A stretch of 64,000 nucleotides of DNA from Actinostola sp. cb2023 (GCA_033675265.1 JAUJYZ010000902.1:62001-126000), one strand, 5' to 3'; numbered from the stretch's first letter, positions 24,673 to 35,729 are shown. The notes: a model not told the origin generated them from the letters alone. Numbers and translations are program-made.

Positions 24673-25435
24673 TTAGGTGGCTCGAAGTACTGACCTTCTA
24701 CTTTTCATTCGGCAAATATGGTTTAGAATTATGTCAATTTCAGCGCGATCGAGGTTTCCTTTGCAATGATAAACAAAGATCGTTGAAATCAGTTTTCTAA
24801 AATATCTCAAGATTTCGATGAGCTCTAGACAAGCGACTATATGCGTGAAGAACTACATACTAATACCCCATTCACACCAAGGCTTAAACATGGTTTAAGG
24901 TGGTTTAACTAAACAGGTTTAGAAAATTATCTACAGACGCCATGGAACTTTTGGGACAAAACTGCTAGTAAACTGTCCTTTATGTTGCACAGTATTAATT
25001 CCAGGTAGTTTGATTCTTGAGAAATTAAATGCCCTCGAATTAGAGAAGCGAGAATAAACCTAGTTTAACTAAACAAGGTTTGGTGTGAATGGGGTATCAG
25101 TTTTATATAACTTGTGATTTATTAAAACTCGACTTTTTGACTTTAACAGACCCCAAAGAAAACACCAGCGAGCTCGAGGAAAAACAGAAGCATTCACGAG
25201 TGCATTTGGGAAAATATATAATCTCAGATCCCTTTGTAAAGAAGGTAAGCTTAAGTCTCATGATACAGTATTATTTAAGGTGGCTTGAAGGAGTTTTTAA
25301 CTGACCACACTTCTACTTTTCATTCAGCGAATTGATATTCTTATCTTAAACCGATCAGAATGACTTTTGCACCAGTGATCATGGAAATTTAGAATTATGT
25401 CAGCTCGATCGAGGTTTCCTTGGCAACGATAAACA
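24673..25435. repeat. Direct repeat pair around a MITE
   Basis: Segments at about 24673-24785 and 25275-25435 share AAGGTGGCT(C/T)GAAG, TTCTACTTTTCATTC and GATCGAGGTTTCCTT in the same order and orientation. The second is longer. Confidence 0.55.
24863..25097. mobile_element. MITE, ends ATACCCCATTCACACCAA
   Basis: About 235 bp with perfect 18-bp inverted ends and a second inverted pair (GTTTAACTAAACA) just inside. It is placed between the two direct repeats above, in the RecQ intron. Confidence 0.7.
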
Positions 25436-25581
25436 TTCTTTATGCGAATTATTCAAAATCACTCTGATCAAAAAGTTTGAATTATGTCTCAGTTACGTTG
25501 CCGACAGTAACGGTCAAGGATTTGTTAGCTTACGCGTTTTATATTTTTCGCCTGTATTATGGATTTCAATTGTTAACTTAA

Positions 25582-25962
25582 ACACGAAACCGCGCTATAA
25601 AAGGGCCTGTGCCAGGCAGCTAACACCTTCAGTTGTCAGTCATCCATCGTACTGCCAAGAGCTCTGCATCGTAACAATGGGCGCGAAATTTAAATTCAAA
25701 AAATTGAATTTCAAATTGTTGACTTTCTTCCATCAAGAACTCATTTTCAAAATCTTGTTATTAGTTTTGAATGATCAGTTTTGAAAATATTGATATCTAG
25801 CTCAGTTTTATCGAAGTCCAGTTGAATAATAATTATGAACTTTGAGTCGTTCAATACGACATGAATACGAAGATGTTACTCCACCATTTCAAATTGATTC
25901 AACTGAGTTGGAAAGGTGTGAAATGAAGGCGGTCCAGTCCCTTTTATAGCGCGGTTTCGTGT
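25582..25962. mobile_element. TTAA MITE, ends ACACGAAACCGCGC
   Basis: Inverted ends ACACGAAACCGCGCTATAAA are flanked by TTAA at 25578-25581 and 25963-25966. About 380 bp and non-coding. Confidence 0.75.
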
Positions 25963-26057
25963 TTAAGCTTGAGCTTATAGATTCGAAAATAATAATCAAA
26001 ACAGTTTTAACTTAAAGCTTAATAGCTTCGACCACGCAGGCTAAACATCTAAGTTTT

Positions 26058-26480
26058 TTAATACCTTAAACCAGTCCAACTTTCCACCGTATGTGACTCA
26101 TCGACCACGATACACGCCAAACGGTTGTGAAGATCGGAGGTCGAATCCTTCAACTCATCCTGAAATTCAGGCATCACAACTTCTTCAGGTGAGCTCAACA
26201 ACAGCTTGAACTTGCACGATTTGATGTCTTCTGCCGTGAACTTCGACAAGTCAGCAGCAAGGTAACCCAGAGTGTTCATTTTGTCCACTTGGTCTTGGAT
26301 GATGCTGGCTAAAGGTGCAATCACCAACACAACAACACGGCCATTCGTTTCTTCGCTTTTAACGCTAGTAAAAGCTTCAAAAATCCGACTTTGTCCAAAC
26401 CCCCTTGGAATAACTCCAAATACATCTTTTCTCGATAAAAGGTATCTTATGCCTTGCTCTTGCTCAGGTTTTAAATAAAT
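26058..26480 (-). pseudogene. RecQ-like helicase, N-terminal helicase half
   Basis: Encodes LKPEQEQGIRYLLSRKDVFG, VIPRGFGQSRIF at the Walker A position (RecQ normally PTGxGKS, so the catalytic Lys is Gln), VLVIAPLASIIQDQV (motif Ia) and CIVVDESHTVESW (Walker B, DEx(H) box). With the 24016-24609 part it forms one minus-strand gene interrupted by an intron filled with repeats. RecQ-like genes of this type are often multicopy in cnidarians (recall). The Walker A change and downstream frameshifts argue for a dead copy. Confidence 0.7.
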
Positions 26481-26635
26481 TATTCTCTTGACTACACTCT
26501 TCCATCACTATAACTTGATAAGCTTTGGCTTCGCTTGGTCTGGGATGTGTTAGAATCTATCTAACTGCCAATCACACGTCACTTTGGTCATTTTCGACCA
26601 ATAGGAATTTACGGCCGCCGGCGGCCGTAAATATC
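26481..26635. other. Spacer with no recognised feature
   Basis: Short non-coding stretch between the helicase fragment and the C/T-rich repeat. It contains a small CCGCCGGCGGCC palindrome near 26613. Confidence 0.3.
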
Positions 26636-26807
26636 TAAACTACCCGGCCTTGCGGGCAGGATTTCCCTCCCTCCCCTCGTCCCCAATCCCCCTCCTCCTC
26701 CTTTTCCTCTCCCCAATCCCCTACCCACTTCCCCTACCCTCCTTCTCCCCAATCCTTCCCCTTCCCTTCCCCAGGGCCGGGCTACGCAGGCTAGCGCTGT
26801 TCAGTTA
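26636..26807. repeat. C/T-rich repeat with CCCAATCC motifs
   Basis: Starts TACCCGGCCTTGCGGGCAG and ends GGGCCGGGCTACGCAGGCTA. The interior is strongly pyrimidine-rich with repeated CCCAATCC. Inverse-oriented relative of 4205-4300. Confidence 0.55.
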
Positions 26808-27292
26808 ATATTCCATGGATACCGCTTTCTGTTAGCTACGTAGGAAATGTGTACTTTCATAACCCTGAAGATGGCCGCGATGAATGAAAGCTTGGTTCAA
26901 TAAACAAATTTCAAATGCAGATGAAGCCACTACAATGTATTTATATATTCGAGTTGTTCGCAGATACGGGATTAACTTGTTGCATGACGATCAGTCAAGT
27001 TTATTATTCGGCATTACAATATCGTTTTATCTTTATTTATTGTTCATTTTAATAAAAATGTAATGCCGCAGGAATTGTAAAACCGCTGTACTTATTGACA
27101 TCAGACGCATTTGTACAGGGTTAGCCTCGAGTCGGTGTACATTATTCACAAATATCAACAAGAATACGAAAACATGTTGACATGAAACAATAGACCCAAA
27201 GGTCTTAGATTAACACAAAGGAGAGACGTAGAAGAAGAGGAAAATGTTGATAACCAAAAGTACTCCCTTGTTTATCAGTGTTTACGTTGTTT
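26808..27292. other. Intergenic, nothing recognised
   Basis: AT-rich with no ORF of note and no clear repeat on either strand. Confidence 0.4.
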
Positions 27293-27296
27293 AATT

Positions 27297-27611
27297 TGTA
27301 GCGTAGCTCGTAGCTCAATTGCATAACTCGTATCATATTACATTACGCACGCTATGATCACTTGACCTTGAATGAACTAGTTCTTACGTAAAACTGATTG
27401 AGAAATACAGCTTTGACAATGGTTTCTCAATAGTACATTACACAACAGTCTAATATATATATGAGTAAAGTGTTCCAATAAAACAGAATAACAGTGCAAT
27501 ACTGGGACTTGTACCTACGCATGTTGTGAGTGTCTTTATATATAAATAGTCGTTGGTCTCTCGTTGGCCAAGTAAAGGACAACCGAAAAGAACCAAGGCC
27601 AAAACGCTACA
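27297..27611 (+). repeat. 5' LTR
   Basis: TGTAGC...GCTACA, nearly identical to 29171-29480. It carries an extra CGTAGCTC-type duplication near its start. A primer-binding candidate (TGGTGGCTAGCGGTGA) begins just inside; its matching tRNA could not be named. Confidence 0.9.
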
Positions 27612-27882
27612 TTGGTGGCTAGCGGTGATACTTCTCTGGAACAAAGTTTTGAGGACCGTGTGGAGATCGTGGCTTTTCTGTGAATTCCTGGACTGACGGT
27701 TCTGTAATCGCTTTGTGAGTATTATATCACGTCTGTCCTTGGGGTCAATTGTTGTCGGCGACTGTACATTGTTGTGGTATAGAAAACTTGTAGTGACGGT
27801 ATAACGGCGGTTGGTGAGTCGTTTGTTTGTTGTCGGTTTTTGTTTTTGACGTCTTTGTAGTAGGATATATTGTGTTGTTACG

Positions 27883-28740
27883 ATGCCTGAAACATCCAGC
27901 GCGAGTAGCACTGTAGCGCCTGTCACGCAACGAGTCCTTGTGATGCCGGAAGCGTTCTCCAATGGCGACAACGAAGATTGGGCATCTTGGCTGTGCTACT
28001 TCAAAAAGTGTGCCAAACTCAACAAGTGGGATGACGAACAGCAGCGAGATTTCCTTTCCGTGCGTCTTCGTGCATCAGCCCTTGAAATCTTTCTTGATCT
28101 CAGCGAAGACACACAGAACGGCGTGTTTCGGGAGTTGGTCGACGCTCTGACCGAAAAATTCGTCCCGGCTGAACGCCTCGAGCTTTACAAGTCAGAGTTT
28201 AATGCTCGACGGCGGGGACAGGATGAAAAACTCATCGATCTTTCCGCCGCGATCGGCAAGCTCGCACGAAAAGCGTTCCCGGGTGCCCCCGCTGAGATCG
28301 TTGACCAACTCGCCAAAGATCGATTCATTGAGGCACTTCGCAGAAGAGATCTCCGGATTAAAATCCGCGAAGGAAGCCCGAAGACCTTGAACAATGCAGT
28401 GAGTCGTGCCATCCAACTCGAATCTATCTACGAAGCCGAAGGCGGTAAGACTATTGCAACGAAGCCCGTCCATGTCGTACAACAACACGACAACCATCAC
28501 CGTACTGATGATGCGATGACAGCTCTTCTAGAACGCAACACCGCTGCGCTAGAAACCGTAGTCAATTTAGTAAAGAGCTTCACGGGACGCCAACCTTTGC
28601 CGGAACGAACAGATGAGCGCGACGTCATCGGAACTCCGCGACGACCAAGAAAACCTACCTGCTGGGCCTGTGGTGGTACGGGGCATTATCGACGAGATTG
28701 TCCCAACCGTCAATATAATCAGGCGTCGGAAAACCGCTGA
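27883..28740 (+). CDS. gag: Retrotransposon Gag polyprotein
   Basis: 285 aa from ATG at 27883 to TGA at 28738. The N-terminal part has the retrotransposon-gag look: WASWLCYFKKCAKLNKWDDE, a helical region with FVPAERLELYKSEFNARRR, and LAKDRFIEALRRRDLRIKI. A CCHC zinc knuckle (CWACGGTGHYRRDC) is near residues 262-275. Gag forms the particle that packages the element RNA. The ORF is intact and more GC-rich than its surroundings, consistent with a young insert. No pol frame follows. Confidence 0.85.
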   Translation: MPETSSASSTVAPVTQRVLVMPEAFSNGDNEDWASWLCYFKKCAKLNKWDDEQQRDFLSVRLRASALEIFLDLSEDTQNGVFRELVDALTEKFVPAERLELYKSEFNARRRGQDEKLIDLSAAIGKLARKAFPGAPAEIVDQLAKDRFIEALRRRDLRIKIREGSPKTLNNAVSRAIQLESIYEAEGGKTIATKPVHVVQQHDNHHRTDDAMTALLERNTAALETVVNLVKSFTGRQPLPERTDERDVIGTPRRPRKPTCWACGGTGHYRRDCPNRQYNQASENR

Positions 28741-28791
28741 TGGCTGGCGCCACGGGTCAGGCGCCAGTCACCCCTAAATTCCCTGAAAGAG

Positions 28792-29064
28792 GTGTACGGG
28801 AACAAGAGCGGACAAGAAGCCACTGCCACAAATAGACAACAGACGTTGGGGAGCTACAATGCGGGAAGCGATGGTAACGAAGCCAACACAGACGAAATGG
28901 GACGAGACGACCGATACCTCCCCGATGCGACCGATGAACTCTACCAAGATAATGGGTTCATTATCGACGAAGTAGAGACGAATAATGCAGATCACCATGG
29001 CAACGCAAGACCAAGTCGTCAGAGAAGACCTCCAGCCTGGATGAGAGACTTTTATGCCGAATGA
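28792..29064 (+). CDS. Short tail ORF, remnant of a pol 3' end
   Basis: 90 aa, acidic, ending RRPPAWMRDFYAE. That ending is like the C-terminus of the integrase part of Ty3/Gypsy polyproteins (R-x-P-P-x-W/Y). It probably marks the 3' end of a deleted pol; whether it is translated is unknown. Confidence 0.4.
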   Translation: MYGNKSGQEATATNRQQTLGSYNAGSDGNEANTDEMGRDDRYLPDATDELYQDNGFIIDEVETNNADHHGNARPSRQRRPPAWMRDFYAE

Positions 29065-29170
29065 TTATTGCTGATTATTATTTTGTGATTTAACTTATTG
29101 ATTTTCCAGTCAGAAGCAATTTAAATATTTTATTGACATGAGGACATGTCTTCCTCAAGGGAGGGGATAG

Positions 29171-29480
29171 TGTAGCGTAGCTCACAATTGCATAACTCGT
29201 ATCATATTACATTACGCACGCTATGATCACTTGACCTTGAATGAACTAGTTCTTACGTAAAACTGATTGAGAAACACAGCTTTGACAATGGTTTCTCAAT
29301 AGTACATTACACAACAGTCTAATATATATATGAGTAAAGTGTTCCAATAAAACAGAATAACAGTGCAATACTGGGACTTGTACCTACGCATGTTGTGAGT
29401 GTCTTTATATATAAATAGTCGTCGGTCTCTCGTTGGCCAAGTAAAGGACAACCGAAAAGAACCGAGGCCAAAATGCTACA
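29171..29480 (+). repeat. 3' LTR
   Basis: 310-bp direct copy of 27297-27611, preceded by the purine tract. Confidence 0.9.
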
Positions 29481-29504
29481 AATTCATAGTTAAAACTATC
29501 TTTA

Positions 29505-29672
29505 TAACATTTATTATATATCTGTGACGTAATTTTACCAAATTTGGTCATTTTTGAGGGCCGATATGAGGCGTTAATGCCCTGTAGAAATCCGTAATGC
29601 CCTGTTCACAACTCAAAAATCTCAAAAAACAATAACCTGATAAATTACGTCACAGTTATATAATAAATCCCT
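29505..29672. repeat. Inverted repeat (MITE-like)
   Basis: TTTATTATATATCTGTGACGT and its near-inverse (ACGTCACAGTTATATAATAAA) bound about 165 bp of non-coding DNA. Confidence 0.55.
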
Positions 29673-29674
29673 CA

Positions 29675-29812
29675 TTAGATGTTTTCTCGGGTATTACGGG
29701 CTGACATTTTACTCGTTGCTCGCATTTTTCCTCGCCCTGCGGGCTCGGAAAAATACATTCGCAACTCGTAAAATATCAGCTCGTAATACCCGAGAAAACA
29801 TCTAATAAGCTG
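29675..29812. repeat. Foldback repeat
   Basis: Arms TTAGATGTTTTCTCGGGTAT and CGTAATACCCGAGAAAACAT with nested GCTCGCATTTTTCC / GGAAAAATACATTCGC. Same style as 3709-3809. Confidence 0.7.
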
Positions 29813-29825
29813 TTTTTATATTACT

Positions 29826-30163
29826 TAAGCCCTAAATTATCAAGGATTTAGAGGGCATAAATCACTCACAATTTATATGTAGATTCTAAGAAAACCATTT
29901 ATAAAGTCAGGAAAACAGAGGGCATTAAGATATTTATGCCCGCAAGTGACGTCCATATAACATGCGCGCGAATGCTGGTTTATGTAAATTAGCTGAATTG
30001 GCCGCAGGTTTACGTGACGTCATATTTCTGCATCAAAATGTAAGTTAGCTGCTTCAAAATTAAAACAAGATGGCGTGAAAACAAGGTGAAGTTGAGTTGA
30101 GTCACTTCTCGATAGATTTGGACTTTCTTTTGAACTAAATCCTTGATAATTTAGGGCTTAGGA
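29826..30163. mobile_element. MITE, ends TAAGCCCTAAATTATCAAGG
   Basis: Perfect inverted ends of about 25 bp, 338 bp long, no coding capacity. Confidence 0.7.
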
Positions 30164-30746
30164 AATATAAATCGCTGCACTCGCATAAATAACCTTCATT
30201 GGGCCTAAATACACCATTATGCCCTCAAAACATCACATTAATGTTACTATTAAACCAATACTAATAATGTACAATACTATGCTCGCATATTACTTAATTT
30301 GTATAATGCTGCAGTATTTTACCCAGTCGCATTCCCTAGAGCCGATATCTAAATACCTGATGATGAAGCATACCGTGAAATCATATCAACACCGAACACG
30401 ATGATACACAGACACGGAAACAGTAGAGAAAAGGGACTGAAAAGCAGCAAAAACAGTCATGTTTGTGTACAAGAAACGTTGGTCTGTGCGCGCGTATTTG
30501 AAAACATGGCAACTTCTCTCGCGCACAAACAAATTTCAAGTTGCACGCGTAATCGTAAAACTGTCATTTCCACTCTTTTCTGGGAAAATATCGTAAACTT
30601 TCTTCCTCGTCTGCAATGTTTACCGAAAATAATTGTGCTTTGGTCTGTTTTTATTATGTTATAAGTTCTCCCTTTCTCAGTGATCGCAAACACAAGTTCA
30701 TGCAAACAATTTGGATATTGCGCTTATGCTTGCGTCGGCCCCGTTT
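30164..30746. other. Intergenic, nothing recognised
   Basis: Short ORFs only (for example 30401-30664), none with a motif I can name. Confidence 0.4.
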
Positions 30747-30915
30747 TGACCACAGGCAACCCAACCATTGCTTCTGAGGCTACTAAATAAAATAATAAAA
30801 TGATATTTGCCGCCTTTTTTGATAGGTTTCCTGTGGTAAAGCGGGCTTCCTGTGCTTAGTAACGTAATACGTATGGCGCGCGCGAAGCCTGAGGGCGAGT
30901 TTGATTCCACAGGAC
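30747..30915. mobile_element. Partial relative of the 7698-8409 MITE
   Basis: CCACAGGCAACCCAACCATT then GCTTCTGAGGCTACT, and the motifs TTTCCTGTGGTAAAGCG and TCCTGTGCTTAGTAACGTA, match the 7.7-8.4-kb element. It ends TTGATTCCACAGG. Confidence 0.5.
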
Positions 30916-31078
30916 GTGGTTAGACAGCGAATACAACTGAACAGATCGTACGAGGGATATGTATACAGACTTCGACAGCTTCTAAATGGCCACAAATATC
31001 AAGTTAGAACTCCATGTGGAATTGCATTTTAGCTTTTACAACAGCCTCCCAAGGCCCATACAAGCAAGGAATATACCA

Positions 31079-31315
31079 ATGCCGCCTAAAGTAAAGAAGG
31101 CGAATGTAACCACGAGAAGAACAATTTTCACAGCAGACTTCGTCGAAAATCTTAAGCCATTGATTACTGGAGCAGAATATATTTACGTTGACGAAGAAAC
31201 AGCTAACATCGCAGATGTTTCTAAAAGGGTCAAAGAGTACTTAAACAGTGAACATGATTTGTTTTTATCTGTGACTCAAATGGCTATGAGATTAATGACT
31301 GTCCTGCGACTAAAG
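31079..31315 (+). CDS. Unrecognised exon, partial gene
   Basis: From an ATG (MPPKVKKANVTTRRTIF) to a GT donor after ATGACTGTCCTGCGACTAAAG. The 79 residues look soluble and helical (FVENLKPLITGAEYIYVDEE) and have the character of real coding sequence. No family recognised and no downstream exon identified. An in-frame extension to 30986 exists. Confidence 0.35.
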
Positions 31316-31411
31316 GTATTAAGCCTTGGGGGGAAGGGTGTGTCTTGTGAAATAAGACTTCTCACTTTTACTTTATATGACGTTCTCAGAAATGTAGACA
31401 AGCTTAGTTAA

Positions 31412-32580
31412 TGGAGCTTAAACGCCCAGAGTTTTAATTTAATTCATTTAATTTAATATATAATAACGAATCAAGATAAAACGAGGTACTTGAACGCAAT
31501 TGATTGCCAAGTTCATATTCAATGTTATTTCACTTCAAAACATATTTATATGAATTTCAACAAAAACAAAAAACGTTTTCTGTGTGATGCTGGATAAGGA
31601 GATATAATATATTTTTAGGATTAATATTTTTTTTTACGTACTTTTTAATTAATTAGTTTATTTAACGACCCCACCAGCTCTGCTGATTAATTTATCGTGT
31701 TGAAATAAAGGTATTCATTCATTCATAATAGATATGTAGGCACCAGTCATTCTTGGGTATACTAGTACACAAGTATGACTGTTGCCTACAATAATGTCTG
31801 CTTGGACCACTGTTTCTGTTTTGTAATTGATCTGTAGGTAGCAGTCATACTTGGGTACTCATGAATATACCTGTAATGATATGGTTGCTATGAGACCCCT
31901 CTACAATATATTTAACTAATGCTGTATACATATAACCTGCACTGAATGCTTAGTAATGTACATTTTCTTTTAAATCTAGTTTTCACTTCATGTCGATACT
32001 GGGATCAAATCCCAAAACTTGAATTCAAGCCAAAGGAATGAGTTGTTAAGGAATATATTTACCCTCATAACAACTCATACCAAGTACTCAACCGAGCATG
32101 AGAGAATGGTCCTCTTAAAAATATTATACAGAGATATCCATTTCTAAAAGACAAGAAAATGCAATAATCAGACACTTCAAAAAAATTATCGATTCTGATT
32201 GGCGGAGAGCAGTGCTGTGTATGACGTAATTGCATTGAAATTCAGTGCAAAATTGTGTAATTCAGTGCAAAAAATGTAATTGTTTACATTTTTCAACAAA
32301 AAAAATTTGATTTCCTTTTTTTAAATAACGTACATTATTAAAATGCATATGAATATGAAGTGAATAGTGGGATGTTTCAGTATTTTGTGTTTTGAACTTC
32401 GCATTTGCGAGTTAGGTTTAAAATCGTGATATGCTCATTTGGTGACGTCAACTTATATCATATCATATCACATATAGCATACACCGAATGCAATAATGGC
32501 CGCCACCAAGCGTCGAGTAGGTCGAGTTTCACGAAAGCGAGGCTAGTCAGTCCTATGTTAGCCATGATCGCCATATTGGA
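31412..32580. other. Intergenic with small inverted repeats
   Basis: Very AT-rich. A small palindrome (TAGGCA/ACAGTCAT...ATGACT motif) lies at 31735-31785, with a diverged second copy near 31835-31865. The rest shows no coding or repeat structure I can support. Confidence 0.35.
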
Positions 32581-32604
32581 ATCCAATGTAAAGCAATATG
32601 TCAG

Positions 32605-33545
32605 CTTATAGATGATAATGCTGTCGTTTTGCTGCGTTCCTCGGTGAACACAAAAAAGATAAAGCTCTACGTAAACAATGGATTGTAGCCATCAGAAGAG
32701 ACGGTGGAAAGCATTTCAACTTGACTGATCGAACAAAGATATGTTCTCTGCATTTCAAGAGTACTGATCTTAAAATATCTTTGAATAGACGGATTTATCC
32801 AGCGAAAGGAGCTGTTCCTTCAATATTTTCTTGGTCATTTTCCCCAAGAAAGCGAAATGCTCCAACAGTTCGAGTTCCATTGCCAAGCACGAGCAAAAAA
32901 GCTGCCGTAGAAGTGGACGAAGTGGACTAACGAGTTTCGAACAACAAAAAGATCGACGAGCAGCCTTTACAAATTGAAACTAATGTTAGTAATGATGAAA
33001 TGCTATCCGATCATGGAGGATAAGAGAGAAGTACAGAGGAGTTTAAGACAAGAATCAAGGATCTTGAACTGCAATTAGAAGAATGTCGAAAGATTAAGGA
33101 TGGACTACAGTATGAAAACTCAAGGCTAAGAAAATCGCTGGACGAATTACAGACAGCACATAAAAATTTTAATGATAGAATATTCAGCATAGAAAATTTC
33201 AGTACTGACAGTGATATAGATTTTTACACAAATTATGAAACTTTAGAATTTCTTAATCCTGAACTTGAAGGAGTATCAGATACTGGAAGAGGGAGGTGGA
33301 GGAAGGATTCTATGAAGAAGCAGTTCAAGACTTAGGGTACAAAAAAAGGGGACGACCAAGAAAGCTGAAGCCTGCTGATGAGTTCTTAATCGTGATGTGT
33401 AGACTAAGAAGAGGGTTCTCAGAACGCCATTTAGCAAACTTGTATGGAGTGTCTCAGCCATGTATAAGTCGATGCCCATCAATATATAAAGGGTCATTAT
33501 TGATTGTACGGAAGTTCAGTGCGAAATGCCCAGCAGTTTATTGTT
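32605..33545 (+). pseudogene. THAP / DDE_Tnp_4 transposase, 5' part
   Basis: The first frame lacks the initial THAP cysteines but has ALRKQWIVAIRRDGGKHF, KICSLHFKSTDL and GAVPSIFSW, the middle and end of a THAP DNA-binding domain. Next is a coiled coil (33040-33190, LELQLEECRKIKDGLQYENS), then an HTH_Tnp_4-type helix-turn-helix (GYKKRGRPRKLKPADEF to FSERHLANLYGVSQPCISR, 33330-33475). The start of the catalytic domain, IIDCTEVQCEMPSSLLLT (first catalytic Asp), ends at 33545. Several frame changes and stops occur (for example TAA at 32928, TAG at 33022). It continues at 41855 beyond a nested insertion. Confidence 0.75.
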
Positions 33546-33776
33546 AACTAGACGCTCTACTAGCGTGAACTTGGGCTTCTTAATAAAGCTGTTTTGATAG
33601 ATTTTAAATGTGAAACCTAATAGCTTGTATCATCATACAGAAGTAGTTTTAGCCTACATGTACTTACTTGCAGAATTTAAGTCACTCGTTGCACGATGGT
33701 CAGTTTGTTGTCAAAATCTCCCGATTGCGCGGGCTCAATAAAGGTCAGTGGCTATTACCATTCAGTATTTTTCAAA

Positions 33777-34484
33777 ATGGCGGACGAAAGTGTTTTGAAT
33801 CTCAAAGTGAGAGTTCAAGACGATACTGAGCGAGGAAAGAGGTTTTGGAACACTTCAGTCGTCGAAATGAAATTCTCTGTCGAGCGGGACTGGATTAAGA
33901 AAGTAAGAAAGGGGGAAAACAAGCCGAACTACGGAATGGGAGCTATGGATTCCTTGCTGGAAGAGGTTGTTGGCAATAAGCTAGAGCTTGCTGGACCCGT
34001 CATTGATGCCTATTTGGAAGAAATTGGACGGGGAATACTAAATAAGCTAACCCATTCAAAAGCTACGGGTCTTGTAAACCCCATTTCTTTGTTTATACCA
34101 TGGAATGTCTTCCGACACATTTTAACACTCGTTCATGGTTATGGTGGAGACATTGTCACAAAACGCGATGGGAGCAAACATGTCCTTACTTTCAAGTCAA
34201 CAGCTAGTGTTTCCAAGCTTTTCTCGCCATCACGTTTCTCTGGAGAAAATATGCTGTCTTATAGACATTTCAAAAAAGTCCCATCGGGCACTGGATGTAA
34301 CTCTAAGACAAAATTTGTGCGCCAATACAATGGAAGATCTGTTGTAGTCATCACAGAAACAACTCTGTTTTGCATGGACTATTTTATGAAGGCACAACGA
34401 CTGACAGTTTCTTTTTTTGTGCAACGATACACTTCAGATGATTATGCTATAGATAGCAGTTTACAGGCATTAATGAATCAGTAA
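33777..34484 (+). CDS. Element A accessory protein (ORF2)
   Basis: 235 aa starting MADESVLNLKVRVQDDTERG. I prefer this ATG over the upstream 33696 one because the homologous ORF2 of element B also starts MAEPLNL and the upstream codons lie in the terminal repeat. Conserved blocks with B are FWNTSVVEMK, VERDWIKKV, KPNYGM, NKLELAGPVIDAYLEEIG, FIPWNVFRHI, GYGGD and GRSVVVIT. No known domain, signal peptide or membrane segment is seen; the mix of basic and hydrophobic residues suggests a soluble protein. Its conserved pairing with the large gene implies a shared role, perhaps transposition accessory or regulator (inference). The ORF is intact. Confidence 0.7.
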   Translation: MADESVLNLKVRVQDDTERGKRFWNTSVVEMKFSVERDWIKKVRKGENKPNYGMGAMDSLLEEVVGNKLELAGPVIDAYLEEIGRGILNKLTHSKATGLVNPISLFIPWNVFRHILTLVHGYGGDIVTKRDGSKHVLTFKSTASVSKLFSPSRFSGENMLSYRHFKKVPSGTGCNSKTKFVRQYNGRSVVVITETTLFCMDYFMKAQRLTVSFFVQRYTSDDYAIDSSLQALMNQ

Positions 34485-34499
34485 ACTACAAGTGACAGA

Positions 34500-35400
34500 T
34501 GTGATTGCCCTATATCACTATGACGTCACATCAAAACAATCTATTGTTTAAGCGTTAAGGATCATGGTCGCGAGAGGGAGACAAAACAGCAACAACACAA
34601 AGGATTTCGCAAATAAATGTATTTTACAGACCGTCTGAAAGTGATAAAAATCACCAATCACAGTAAATATTGTGGGAAAAGCATCGATGAACATAATATC
34701 TGGAAACTAGCCAATTTGAAATCAAGCGAACCTCAGCAGTGCAGATTTAGTTCAAATTTCTATTGTTCTTCACGATTCTGTCCCCCTAAACAATCCGTTA
34801 CATCATAATGGAATAGGGCAATTGGATTTAAATTTGAAACACCATCTAAAAATAAATAATTACTTACATGTACCTTACTGATGTTTCGAGAATAAGCCCT
34901 CAGGCTGTGTCAGTGTACGACGAATGAACAAGGCAAAAACTTAATGTAATTTGAGCACCGTATCAAAAAGAAGTACTTGCTGATGATTTGGAAGCTAGTC
35001 GTTCGCTGGAGTAAATAATAGAAATGTATAGAAAATAAAGAAATGTATATTGAAACCTTACAAGTCAGCTGACAAAAAAATATTATACACAAGTTAGCTG
35101 GATATAACATAATTATTATGTTATTATTCAAATAACCAACTACAGTGCAGATCTAAAATTGGATCAAAACAAAGTGACAATTCCATTGTAAACTTGGTTG
35201 GCAAATTAGCATGATATTTAGCAATGTTTACAAACATGCTTAGATGTTGATGTTGCCACAATGTTTGTATAACGTGTATAATTATCAAAAATATTTTTAA
35301 AATATTTCACGAGGAAACTTAATAATAGTGTGGAGTTTCAACTCAGCACTGTCATGAGCTGGTAAAGTAACTTGGTTTAACAACTTATTGGTGTATTACA
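34500..35400. other. Element A internal spacer
   Basis: AT-rich non-coding DNA between the two convergent genes. No feature supported apart from the MITEs downstream. Confidence 0.4.
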
Positions 35401-35401
35401 T

Positions 35402-35561
35402 TAGAGTGATTTTATTTAACCTGTGAAAGACATTACTCTAATACACACAAATACATCCTAATTTAATTGTGTTCTTTTGTTTGCTTTTGATTATCAGGCA
35501 CCTGTATGTACTACATTGTAACTATTACATTTTATTTCACAGGTTAAGTAAAACCACTCTA
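35402..35561. mobile_element. TAGAGTGATT-family MITE, CCTGTGAAA subfamily
   Basis: 160 bp, starts TAGAGTGATTTTATTTAACC and ends TAAGTAAAACCACTCTA, with an inner inverted CCTGTGAAA / TTTCACAGG. Confidence 0.65.
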
Positions 35562-35587
35562 AAATATATATTATAGTGGTTTTCATG

Positions 35588-35729
35588 TAGTGATTCCAAT
35601 AAGCCTGGGCACTACTAATTAGCTGTCAGTGTTTATTAGATGCAAAAGAAACAAAAGAAAACAAGAGTGAGTGTCTAATAGTGTGTATTGGTGTAGTTAG
35701 TAATGCCCAGGTTTATTGTAATCACTCTA
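35588..35729. mobile_element. TAGAGTGATT-family MITE
   Basis: 142 bp, closely matching 17370-17514. The left end is slightly shortened (TAGTGATTCC). It lies 26 bp from the previous MITE. Confidence 0.75.

Larger units (their letters stand above)
27297..29480 (+). mobile_element. Gag-only Ty3/Gypsy-like LTR retrotransposon
   Basis: Two direct LTRs (315 and 310 bp) begin TGTAGC and end GCTACA, flanked by a 4-bp duplication AATT (27293-27296, 29481-29484). A purine tract (AAGGGAGGGGATAG) precedes the 3' LTR. Between the LTRs are a gag ORF and a short tail ORF. No protease, reverse transcriptase, RNase H or integrase is present, so it depends on proteins made elsewhere. The LTRs differ by a 5-bp length change and few substitutions, suggesting a recent insertion. 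Confidence 0.9.

Noticed and set aside
26636..26807. Polypyrimidine tract as a splice or promoter element
   Set aside because: It recurs as a dispersed repeat in both orientations, so a repeat explanation is simpler.
28185..28500. Minus-strand ORFs within gag
   Set aside because: Opposite-strand shadows of an intact Gag frame with a zinc knuckle.
33276..33497. Minus-strand ORF with hydrophobic stretch
   Set aside because: Shadow of the helix-turn-helix coding region.
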